In this document: positions 1-6,423 of the stretch, piece by piece | Position numbering within the stretch: position 1 is the first letter of the stretch | Layout of the letters: each line of letters starts with the position of its first letter | Source of the DNA: an uncultured Flavobacteriales bacterium | GTDB lineage: Bacteria; Bacteroidota; Bacteroidia; Flavobacteriales; Crocinitomicaceae | Direction: 5' to 3' | DNA length: 12,647 nucleotides | Assembly: GCA_946478775.1 (NCBI GenBank) | Contig: CAMLDR010000125.1 | Location: 1-12,647 of the forward strand | The notes under the pieces: generated by a model | Database searches by the model: none | Told to the model about the DNA's origin: nothing | The model's input: only the letters and a program-made list of their open reading frames with translations | Program-made: the position numbers and the translations under genes

Positions 1-1
1 T

Positions 2-727
2 GGTTACGCAGCATACAGAGGATGTCCTTATACTTATTTAGATGGACTTATTCATCATAATGTCTGCTGTCCTTCTGTGAATTGTGTTCCTGCTTTCAAT
101 GGTTGTCCTGACAGAGATGGCGACGGAATCCAGGATTCTGAAGATGCTTGTCCGGATCTTCCTGGTCCATTGGCTTACCAGGGTTGTCCTGATACGGATA
201 ACGACGGACTGTTCGACAATGTAGATAAATGTCCTACCATTTACGGTTCGAAAGAAAATGAAGGTTGTCCTTGGCCGGATACAGATGGCGACGGATTGTA
301 CGATAAAGACGATGATTGTCCGACAATACCGGGTGTAATTGAAAACCGCGGTTGTCCTAAGATTGCGAAGGAAGAACAGGAAATCCTGAATACTGCATTC
401 GAAAACTTAGAATTCCAGTCAGGCAAAGCGGTCATTCTTGCAACTTCATTTAAATCATTGGATGATTTGGCAGCATTGTTAATCAAGAAACCAGAGTGGA
501 AACTACAAATCGCTGGTCACACAGATAGCAAAGGGGATCCTAAGAAAAATATGAAACTTTCTAAAGACCGTGCTGAATCAGTTAAGAAGTACTTAGCCAG
601 CAAAGGTGTGGATGTAACTCGATTGAAAGCGGAATGGTATGGTCAAACCAAACCAGTCGCAACGAATGCAACGCCGGAAGGCCGTCAGAAAAACAGACGT
701 GTAGAAATGAATGTGATTTTCCAATAG
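2..727 (+). CDS. OmpA family protein with TSP type-3 repeats (5' partial)
   Basis: This is the C-terminal part of an outer-membrane/periplasmic OmpA-family protein. The reading frame is open from base 2 with no stop, so the gene starts before the window; a GTG at 77 is an internal valine codon rather than a believable start. About three thrombospondin type-3 calcium-binding repeats of the form DxDGDGxxDxxDxCP lie at about 107-360, spaced by GCP motifs. They are followed by an OmpA-like peptidoglycan-binding domain at about 380-720 with the hallmark GHTDS at about 512-526 and the NxxLSxxRAxxVxxYL helix containing the conserved Arg. By family knowledge such proteins bind peptidoglycan non-covalently and brace the outer membrane; the TSP3 part is a rigid calcium-binding spacer. 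The segment before the first repeat is rich in Cys-Pro pairs. The N-terminal domain, which would decide the exact subtype, is missing. Confidence 0.93.
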   Translation, partial: GYAAYRGCPYTYLDGLIHHNVCCPSVNCVPAFNGCPDRDGDGIQDSEDACPDLPGPLAYQGCPDTDNDGLFDNVDKCPTIYGSKENEGCPWPDTDGDGLYDKDDDCPTIPGVIENRGCPKIAKEEQEILNTAFENLEFQSGKAVILATSFKSLDDLAALLIKKPEWKLQIAGHTDSKGDPKKNMKLSKDRAESVKKYLASKGVDVTRLKAEWYGQTKPVATNATPEGRQKNRRVEMNVIFQ

Positions 728-745
728 GATATCACTAAATGATAA

Positions 746-781
746 AAAAATGGGTGTCCGCTGCGGTGGACATCCATTTTT
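746..781 (+). terminator. Rho-independent terminator after the OmpA gene
   Basis: A 14-bp hairpin has arms 746-759 and 768-781. It pairs AAAAATGGGTGTCC with GGACATCCATTTTT with one G-U wobble and an 8-nt loop. The arms end in A-run and T-run, so it can work in both directions. It starts 19 nt after the OmpA stop codon. Confidence 0.85.
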
Positions 782-796
782 GTTTTAAGCTGTCGG

Positions 797-838
797 AAAA
801 AATGTGGGTACGCGATTAATCGCGTGCCCACATTTTTT
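797..838. terminator. Bidirectional hairpin terminator between OmpA and hxlR genes
   Basis: This is a near-perfect inverted repeat with 21-nt arms (797-817 and 818-838), one wobble position, and a core reading ACGCGATTAATCGCGT. A-run and T-run ends suit termination on either strand. The outermost base of the right arm is the last base of the hxlR stop codon (838-840 on the minus strand), so this hairpin most likely ends hxlR transcripts while the one at 746-781 ends the OmpA transcript. The core resembles REP-like palindromes (see findings). Confidence 0.8.
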
Positions 839-1176
839 TATTTTCCTAAAACTTCTTTTCGATGAGCCAGACCCCAATAATGTAATTCCTCAATCACTTT
901 CTCCAGGGATTTCCCATGATCTGTGATGGTATACTGAACGGTTGGCGGAAATGTATCAAACACTTCCCTGGTAATGAGTTTATTGGATTCCAGTAATTTC
1001 AATTCGCGCGACAAAGTCTTATCCGTAATTCCGGAAACTTCCCTTCCCAATTCTTTGAATCTTTTAGGTCCGGAAGACAAAGCGAATAATATCAGTAATT
1101 TCCACCTTCCTTCCACTGCTTCCAGCGCATCCTTGATCGACAAAATATTCTTGGGACATCCTCCTGTTGACAACAT
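838..1176 (-). CDS. HxlR family winged-helix transcriptional regulator
   Basis: This is a 112-aa DNA-binding regulator, the normal full length for the HxlR family. It has the family's N-terminal Cys-Pro (Cys7-Pro8), the GRWKLLIL helix at about 23-30, the RFKELGREVSGITDKTLSREL recognition helix-turn-helix region at about 39-59, the LLESNKLITR helix/wing at 61-70, and the PPTVQYTITDHG wing at 77-88. In characterised relatives (YodB, HypR, QorR) the conserved N-terminal cysteine senses quinones, aldehydes or disulfide stress; that role here is inference. The gene diverges from a DoxX-like membrane protein gene, with four TTGGATA half-sites between them, so it probably represses that gene and itself. 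The start is ATG at 1176, about 70 nt after an exact TAnnTTTG element. Confidence 0.95.
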   Translation of the reverse strand: MLSTGGCPKNILSIKDALEAVEGRWKLLILFALSSGPKRFKELGREVSGITDKTLSRELKLLESNKLITREVFDTFPPTVQYTITDHGKSLEKVIEELHYWGLAHRKEVLGK

Positions 1177-1205
1177 AATTCCTGATTTAATCCATTGCTT
1201 CCAGA

Positions 1206-1223
1206 TTGGATAGTGCTATCCAA
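1206..1223. promoter_or_regulatory. Perfect palindromic operator, hxlR leader
   Basis: TTGGATAGTGCTATCCAA is an 8-bp perfect inverted repeat with a 2-bp centre, a typical site for a dimeric winged-helix repressor. It lies between the predicted hxlR start point and the hxlR ATG, where bound protein would block transcription of hxlR. That it binds HxlR is inferred from position and symmetry. Confidence 0.7.
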
Positions 1224-1240
1224 AAGGAAAGTGCTTTCAT

Positions 1241-1271
1241 TTGGATAGCAAACCTACATACTTTTATCCAA
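1241..1271. promoter_or_regulatory. Interrupted operator enclosing both divergent -7 elements
   Basis: TTGGATA (1241-1247) and its reverse complement TATCCAA (1265-1271) repeat the half-site of the upstream palindrome with a 17-bp gap. The gap holds the -7 element of hxlR on the minus strand (TAGGTTTG, 1249-1256) and a -7-like element for the DoxX-like gene on the plus strand (TACTTTTA, 1259-1266, one mismatch to TAnnTTTG). One bound regulator could therefore shut both promoters. Confidence 0.6.
1249..1256 (-). promoter_or_regulatory. hxlR promoter, -7 element
   Basis: On the minus strand this reads TAGGTTTG, an exact match to the Bacteroidota -7 consensus TAnnTTTG. It would start transcription near 1242, giving a leader of roughly 65 nt that includes the palindrome at 1206-1223. 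No clear -33 TTTG is visible. Confidence 0.6.
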
Positions 1272-1292
1272 CAATTAAAATCAAAGCAAACA

Positions 1293-1676
1293 ATGAAAAA
1301 ATCAACACACGTTTTATTATGGATTGCACAGATCCTTCTTGCCCTTACTTTAATTTGGGCAGCATTCCTTAAATTATTTCAACCTATCTCAAAACTAGAA
1401 ACCATGTGGGCATGGACAGGCGAAATTTCTCCATCATTCGTAAGGGTTATAGGTCTTATTGATCTGCTCGGTGCTTTAGGCGTAATTATCCCTTCTTTAT
1501 TCAGATTTAAACCGGTATTAACGGCAATTGCAGCATTCGGAATCGTCTTATTAATGATCAGTGCCAGCATTTTTCATATCTACCGAGGAGAAGCTTCTCA
1601 AATCGGTTTCAATGTGGTCTTCGGGATTATTGCAGGTTTTGTTGCTTATGGAAGGTTTAAAGAAGCAGCCATTTGA
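1293..1676 (+). CDS. DoxX-like integral membrane protein
   Basis: This is a 127-aa protein with four hydrophobic helices at about 7-28, 50-70, 74-96 and 102-120, the size and layout of small DoxX/DoxX-like family membrane proteins. Charged and polar loops include KLFQPISKLETMW after helix 1, typical of the family. The reading frame extends back to 1206, but the ATG at 1293 followed by KKS and the first helix is the better start; the longer version would run through the operators and promoter. DoxX-like proteins are often paired with HxlR regulators and linked to redox or thiol stress, but their biochemical activity is poorly defined. Divergent placement and shared operators make it the probable target of the HxlR regulator. 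A bidirectional hairpin follows 13 nt after the stop codon. Confidence 0.88.
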   Translation: MKKSTHVLLWIAQILLALTLIWAAFLKLFQPISKLETMWAWTGEISPSFVRVIGLIDLLGALGVIIPSLFRFKPVLTAIAAFGIVLLMISASIFHIYRGEASQIGFNVVFGIIAGFVAYGRFKEAAI

Positions 1677-1689
1677 CCGAAGCAAAAAA

Positions 1690-1713
1690 AGGGACGCGAT
1701 ACCTCACGTCCCT
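1690..1713. terminator. Bidirectional hairpin between DoxX-like gene and T9SS gene
   Basis: A perfect 7-bp stem, AGGGACG (1690-1696) with CGTCCCT (1707-1713), encloses a 10-nt loop. Seven A residues at 1684-1690 give a U-run for minus-strand transcripts, and a T-rich stretch (1718-1726) follows on the plus strand. It lies between two convergent genes and probably ends both. Confidence 0.7.
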
Positions 1714-1736
1714 ACCATTTTATTTTGAATCTGATT

Positions 1737-4139
1737 TTACTTCAAAAGATTCACATGCCCTATATATTCGAAGCGCTTGTCTTTATCCCGCGCTTTAATA
1801 TCTATTTTCCAGGTATAAACACCTTCCTTACACAACTGTCCCATATAGGTTCCGTCCCAGCCAAATGCTAAATCGTGTGATTCAAAGATCACTTCTCCCC
1901 AACGATCAAAGATCAGTAAAGTGTAATTCTGTCCGTCAAATCCGGAACTGAACACAGGGAAGAACACATTGTTAAACTCATCTCCATCCGGTGTGAAAGT
2001 ATTCGGCACATAGAAAATCAGATCGTCAACTACCGAAACTACTACTACTGCACTATCGTAACAACCTTCATCGTTGTAAGCGTGTAAAACCACATGATAC
2101 ACTCCCGGCGAGTTTGCGTATGTATGCGTAGGACTCGTTACCGCAGAAGTTATTCCGTCACCGAATTCCCAAACATAGGATGTTGCACCCGTGGAGTTAT
2201 TGGTAAAATTAAATACCGGATACAAAACGGTTTGTTCGTAAACATTTACTCCGAATGAAGCATGCACTTGCGAAGAAATCGTAATCATATCAGTCTGTGT
2301 TACAGATCCTGTGCAACCACTTGCGTCAGTCACCGTCAAAGTCACGTCATACGTTCCCGGAGTATTGTATTGCTGAGTAACTGATCCACAGCCTACTTGC
2401 GTTCCGCCTCCTTCAAATGTCCACACACAATTGGCAGAAGATGAACTGGAATTTGTGAAGGTAATGATCGCAGAAGTACATCCTTCCGTTACATTGCTCG
2501 TGAATTGAACAGGTAAAGAAGTATAAGATACCACAATCGGTTCCACATCAGAACATCCACCCGGACTCGAAAGCCGGACATAATAAGTTCCGCTCGTTGT
2601 AACAGCATTCGGAGATGCAAGTGGCACTGTACAAGCCGCATCGGAGAAATACTCCAGCGTTCCGGAACCTACATTAATGGTAGTAACTCCGGGCGCTGTT
2701 AAGTCAACGGTTGCCGGTGAGCAAACCGCCGCAGGGTTCGTAGTGGTAATATCCGGACCCGGAACTACCGTTACAGTAGTTGTTACCGTTGAATTACAAC
2801 CAACCAATGAAGTCAGCGTACATTGGTAAGTAAACGTTCCTGTTGTAGTTGGTGTAATAGATAAAGTATTCGATGTTCCGAGCACCGTTCCCGGATTGGA
2901 AGTTTCTATCCAGGAGTAACCTGCCGCTCCAACCGGTGCAGTTAAGGTAGAAGTTTGAAACTGACAAACATCCGGTGGCGAAACAATCTCCATTGGCGCA
3001 CAAGTTGCATCCAGGTAAGCATAAGAATAATGCGCACCCTGGGAACAATCACCTGCTGTAAACCGAATAGTAATACATGAACCGATGTAAGGTGTTAAAT
3101 CCAGCATTACCGGTGTCCAGTTCTTCCAAAACACCCCCGAATTACCAATTTGAGTGAACCCTGGAATCCCGGGACCACCTGTTACCAAAAGATTTCCACA
3201 GGCAATCGGGTTTCCGAAACAATCCTGTGCATCGATCTGGAAATAAGGCTGTTCCTGGGGAAGATGTGGAATCGTATCTCCAATGGAATCAATATTGTAA
3301 GCATTTTGGAGTACCGCCGCATAATAATAGGTAAACAAGGCATTGGAAGAGGTGACCTGGAATTTTTGTTCAATTCTCGAGCCGCCAAATGCCCCGTTCG
3401 GACCATCGCCCAAACGAACTGAATTGGTGTTTCCGGGAATTAACGGACAAACCCGGCTGATTGGCGCCTGGATATCAACTCCTCCGATTGTAATATCATG
3501 CTGTCCGGAGTTCATTGTGAAGAACATCGGTGTATAAATTGGTGTTAAATCGGAACTTGAACCGATCTGCATGGAATGTCCCCAGGATCCCTGCCATCCG
3601 GTAGTTGAACCCGAATCAAACCCGATATTGGTGCAAGCAGGTTGTGTTGGACTTGCAGGATGTGCCGGAACTGTAGTTGTGATCTGGATGGCATAATCGA
3701 AACCTATTAAACCACCATTGTCCACCAGTACATAGTAACAGTGGCCTCCAACTGGATTAAATGGGATTCCATAAGTCCCCGAATCATCACCAAAAACTTG
3801 AGTTTGAGCTTGAACATACCCAGTGTCTGCGTCAACAATACTAACCTGCGGAGCAACCGGGTTTGCCGTTCCTCCGGGAGTAAAACTCAACGTTACCCAA
3901 ACCGTCGCATCAGTAGGAACACAAAAATAATAACACCAATCAGGTCCGTCGTCATAGGCTGATCCAGGACCATCATAATTATTTGCCGCAAAAACTGTTG
4001 AACCCAAAGAATTAAATGGCAGTGTAATCGGAGAAAAACTTGAAGTAACCATATCCTCACCACCTTGTGAAAAGGCTGAATGATTTAGTAGCAAGCATAT
4101 AGGCAATAGGAGAAAACTCCTAAGAATATTATTTTTCAT
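1737..4139 (-). CDS. Secreted PKD-domain protein with T9SS type B / gliding-motility C-terminal domain
   Basis: This is an 800-aa exported surface protein. Residues 1-25 form a signal peptide ending AFSQ. Residues about 30-155 look like a pre-peptidase-type beta domain (DDGPDWCYYFCVP, then GHCYYVLVDN). About 165-385 look like a jelly-roll, carbohydrate-binding-like domain. About 390-545 are Ser/Thr/Pro-rich Ig-like modules. Two PKD modules follow at about 545-705 (VWTFEGGG and the classic VWEFGDG). The last 90 residues (FYVPNTFTPDGDEFNN, then IFDRWGEVIFES, WDGTYMG, EGVYTWKIDI) are the gliding-motility-associated C-terminal domain that serves as a type B signal for the type IX secretion system. 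By family it should be exported across the outer membrane and fixed at the surface, plausibly as an adhesin; no enzyme domain is visible. It lies 23 nt after the small exported-protein gene, so the two are probably cotranscribed. Confidence 0.92.
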   Translation of the reverse strand: MKNNILRSFLLLPICLLLNHSAFSQGGEDMVTSSFSPITLPFNSLGSTVFAANNYDGPGSAYDDGPDWCYYFCVPTDATVWVTLSFTPGGTANPVAPQVSIVDADTGYVQAQTQVFGDDSGTYGIPFNPVGGHCYYVLVDNGGLIGFDYAIQITTTVPAHPASPTQPACTNIGFDSGSTTGWQGSWGHSMQIGSSSDLTPIYTPMFFTMNSGQHDITIGGVDIQAPISRVCPLIPGNTNSVRLGDGPNGAFGGSRIEQKFQVTSSNALFTYYYAAVLQNAYNIDSIGDTIPHLPQEQPYFQIDAQDCFGNPIACGNLLVTGGPGIPGFTQIGNSGVFWKNWTPVMLDLTPYIGSCITIRFTAGDCSQGAHYSYAYLDATCAPMEIVSPPDVCQFQTSTLTAPVGAAGYSWIETSNPGTVLGTSNTLSITPTTTGTFTYQCTLTSLVGCNSTVTTTVTVVPGPDITTTNPAAVCSPATVDLTAPGVTTINVGSGTLEYFSDAACTVPLASPNAVTTSGTYYVRLSSPGGCSDVEPIVVSYTSLPVQFTSNVTEGCTSAIITFTNSSSSSANCVWTFEGGGTQVGCGSVTQQYNTPGTYDVTLTVTDASGCTGSVTQTDMITISSQVHASFGVNVYEQTVLYPVFNFTNNSTGATSYVWEFGDGITSAVTSPTHTYANSPGVYHVVLHAYNDEGCYDSAVVVVSVVDDLIFYVPNTFTPDGDEFNNVFFPVFSSGFDGQNYTLLIFDRWGEVIFESHDLAFGWDGTYMGQLCKEGVYTWKIDIKARDKDKRFEYIGHVNLLK

Positions 4140-4162
4140 AACGGAGAGAGGTGGTATTCGAT

Positions 4163-4516
4163 TTAGTTTGTTTTTGAATTTTTATAGATGTACAACATTT
4201 CCATCCGTTCAATAAACAAACGAATTGATTCATGAGTAGTAACATGTTTAAACTGGATAGAAATATCGGGACCATTGATATCGACCTGAGCGATTGCATT
4301 CAGGGATTCCATGTAAGTTTCCAGCTCAGCTAAAACCTTAGTTTCAAGAGGTGAATTTAAGTGATAAACGATGGTTGAAGACCCTACTCCCGAAACATTG
4401 GGATTGATATGGACATGATCTTCATGTCCTTCTAACTGTTGACTATACGCTGTAAATGCAGATAAAAAGAATAACGCAGCAGTAAAGTTCAAACAGTTAA
4501 TGAAATGCTTGTTCAT
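4163..4516 (-). CDS. Small exported protein of unknown function
   Basis: This is a 117-aa protein I do not recognise. Residues 1-25 form a signal peptide ending AYSQ. A short His/Asp/Glu-rich stretch (LEGHEDHVHINPN) follows at about 28-40. Residues about 46-113 alternate as strand (STIVYHL), long helix (around LETKVLAELETYMESL), two strands (IAQVDI and ISIQF) and helix (THESIRLFIERMEML). That beta-alpha-beta-beta-alpha order resembles a ferredoxin-like/heavy-metal-associated fold, but without the CxxC metal ligands; this is inference from pattern only. It is the first gene of a probable two-gene unit with the T9SS surface protein. A weak -7 candidate (CAACTTTG on the minus strand, 4543-4550, one mismatch to TAnnTTTG) lies 26 nt before its ATG. 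Confidence 0.8.
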   Translation of the reverse strand: MNKHFINCLNFTAALFFLSAFTAYSQQLEGHEDHVHINPNVSGVGSSTIVYHLNSPLETKVLAELETYMESLNAIAQVDINGPDISIQFKHVTTHESIRLFIERMEMLYIYKNSKTN

Positions 4517-4820
4517 TAAATGATTAATTTAGTTCAGTTTTGCAAAGTTGACGAAAAAAAGACTCCTGGGTTATCTTTTTTTAAAAATTAATCCTTTTTT
4601 AACATTCCTGAATCAGGATATTGATCGAATTGTATCTCACATTGCCTCAATGAGTTTATACTCCGATATACTCGCTATACTTATTTTGCTTCGTTCCTGA
4701 ATGCGTATTTTACAGGTCTCCATTTCTTTTTCAAGACAGTCTCATGCTATTCTTCTTTATTTTTTCAAGGCATTTATCGAAACCGGATCGTCATCAACAA
4801 ACAAATTGTAATTTTGGCTT
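4517..4820. other. 304-bp divergent intergenic region
   Basis: No gene or RNA is evident. The region holds the start signals for the small exported-protein gene (left) and lnt (right), A/T runs around 4554-4600, a 13-bp palindrome TCCTGAATCAGGA at 4606-4618, three TATACT copies at 4657, 4667 and 4676 spaced about one helical turn apart, and a near -7 element TTATTTTG at 4681-4688 that could be a second lnt promoter. Confidence 0.6.
4809..4816 (+). promoter_or_regulatory. lnt promoter, -7 element
   Basis: TAATTTTG matches TAnnTTTG exactly and ends only 4 nt before the lnt ATG, so the predicted transcript starts at or within a few bases of the start codon. No good -33 TTTG is visible at the expected distance, which lowers confidence. 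Confidence 0.5.
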
Positions 4821-6419
4821 ATGATAGAAAAAATCATTCACCAAAGAGTAAATCGCTGGTTACTAAGTATCTTATCCGGTATATTGTTAACGGTTTCATT
4901 TCCTGAAACAGGGAGTTTAACACCTTTAACCTTCATTGCCTGGATTCCATTGCTATTGGTCGAGTCCTGGTTTCATACCAAACGCAAGGCATTCGGTCTC
5001 TTTCTGCAGGCATATTTAACGTTTTTCATTTACAATATCGGTACCACCTGGTGGGTTTATAATGCAAGCCCGGAAGGAGCCTACATGGCTTTTTTTGCCA
5101 ATAGTTTATTAATGGCTTTAGCCTTCTTATGCTATCATTTACTGAAACGAAAACTGGGTACAAAATGGAACGGGCCAATCCTCATATGTGTTTGGCTGGG
5201 TTTTGAATTCTTACATTTTCACTGGGAACTTTCCTGGCCGTGGCTGACTTTGGGGAATGTATTTGCTCCGAGAGCTTCCTGGGTACAATGGTATTCCATT
5301 ACCGGAGTTTTGGGAGGATCACTTTGGATTTTGGTCATGAACCTTCTTTTTTATAAGTTGCTCATTCAGCCAAAAAACTTTTTCAAAAACACTTACTTCA
5401 TTCTTTCCCTGGTCATGCTTCTCCTTCCGCTGAGTTTTTCATGGATCCTATACTTCTCAAAAAGCACACAGGGAACACCTTATAATGTGGCAATTATACA
5501 GCCAAACCTGGACCCGTACGGAGAAAAATTCGTTTTGGGAAATGAAGAGCAGCTGCAAATTTTATTGGATCAGGCAGACAAGGCAATTACCAAAGAAACG
5601 CAATTAGTTATCGCGCCTGAGACATCACTTTATCCCACTTCTAAAATTTACGAAACCGGTTTACGGAAAGAAGTCTTTTTCCACATGATCAATGAGCATC
5701 GCGCAAAATGGGCAAACGCAGGCCTGCTAATCGGAGCTTCCACATTCCAGGTATTTGATCATAAAAATTCCGCCGCCAGCAAATTCATTCCCCAATTAAA
5801 TGCTTATGTAGAAGATTACAATTCTTCCGTTCTTTTCGACAATACGCCCAATCCGAAAATAATCCACAAATCAAAACTGGTATTGGGAGTAGAGAAAATT
5901 CCATTTGTTGGATTATTCCCTTTCCTGGAAGAACTGGCCGTTGAAATGGAAGGTGGTTCAGGCAGTTTAGGAACCGAAACCGGACCAAAAATATTTGAGA
6001 AGAACCGGGTGAAATTCTCACCTGTGGTTTGTTACGAATCCGTCTATGGAGGTTTTATGGCAAAACAGGCAAAAAATGGATCTCAGTTTATTGCAATTAT
6101 CACCAATGACGGCTGGTGGAAGGACACTCCCGGTTATAAACAGCATTTTCAATTCGCGCGCCTGAGAGCCATTGAAAACAATAAATACGTGGTTCGATCA
6201 GCCAATACCGGTACATCGGGAATTATCTCCAATCGCGGAGAAGTTCTGAAGCAAACAAAATGGTGGGTGAAAGATCAGTTTAATTACACCATTCAATTAA
6301 ATTCCAAGCGAACACTTTACCAACTGTTAGGAGATTTTATCGGCTACTTTGCATTGGTCGGAGTCGGTATGTTTATCCTGCTGCGGATTATTCGTGTTTT
6401 CCAGCGAAGCAAGGGGTAA
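4821..6419 (+). CDS. lnt: Apolipoprotein N-acyltransferase
   Basis: This inner-membrane enzyme adds the third acyl chain to the N-terminal cysteine of lipoproteins after Lgt and LspA. The 532-aa length is normal for the family. Several hydrophobic helices occupy about residues 8-215, followed by a periplasmic carbon-nitrogen hydrolase domain (about 220-490) and a last membrane helix at about 503-525. All three catalytic residues are readable: Glu267 in IAPETS, Lys350 in HKSKL, and Cys404 in VVCYES. The conserved NDGWW and FARLRAIEN segments follow. The only sensible start is ATG at 4821; the next Met lies well inside the membrane region. The stop codon is 4 nt from the stop of the convergent neighbour, with no room for a terminator. 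This gene supplies mature lipoproteins for the envelope and has no obvious pathway link to its neighbours. Confidence 0.96.
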   Translation: MIEKIIHQRVNRWLLSILSGILLTVSFPETGSLTPLTFIAWIPLLLVESWFHTKRKAFGLFLQAYLTFFIYNIGTTWWVYNASPEGAYMAFFANSLLMALAFLCYHLLKRKLGTKWNGPILICVWLGFEFLHFHWELSWPWLTLGNVFAPRASWVQWYSITGVLGGSLWILVMNLLFYKLLIQPKNFFKNTYFILSLVMLLLPLSFSWILYFSKSTQGTPYNVAIIQPNLDPYGEKFVLGNEEQLQILLDQADKAITKETQLVIAPETSLYPTSKIYETGLRKEVFFHMINEHRAKWANAGLLIGASTFQVFDHKNSAASKFIPQLNAYVEDYNSSVLFDNTPNPKIIHKSKLVLGVEKIPFVGLFPFLEELAVEMEGGSGSLGTETGPKIFEKNRVKFSPVVCYESVYGGFMAKQAKNGSQFIAIITNDGWWKDTPGYKQHFQFARLRAIENNKYVVRSANTGTSGIISNRGEVLKQTKWWVKDQFNYTIQLNSKRTLYQLLGDFIGYFALVGVGMFILLRIIRVFQRSKG

Positions 6420-6423
6420 CCAA

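Noticed and set aside
107..360. Short GGTTGTCCTGATA-like periodic DNA as a possible non-coding repeat array
   Set aside because: The periodicity comes from the protein-level TSP type-3 repeats (GCPDxDxDG) and needs no other explanation.
77..727. GTG at 77 as the true start of the OmpA-family gene
   Set aside because: The frame continues open with Cys-Pro-rich sequence to the window edge, there is no signal peptide after the GTG, and OmpA-family proteins need one.
1206..1292. Upstream TTG start adding 29 residues to the DoxX-like protein
   Set aside because: The extension runs through the operators and promoter elements, and the ATG at 1293 leads directly into a normal membrane-protein N-terminus.
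2040..2960. Repetitive ACC/GTT-rich DNA in the T9SS gene as a satellite or CRISPR-like array
   Set aside because: There are no regular repeat-spacer units; the composition reflects Thr/Val-rich beta-sandwich modules.
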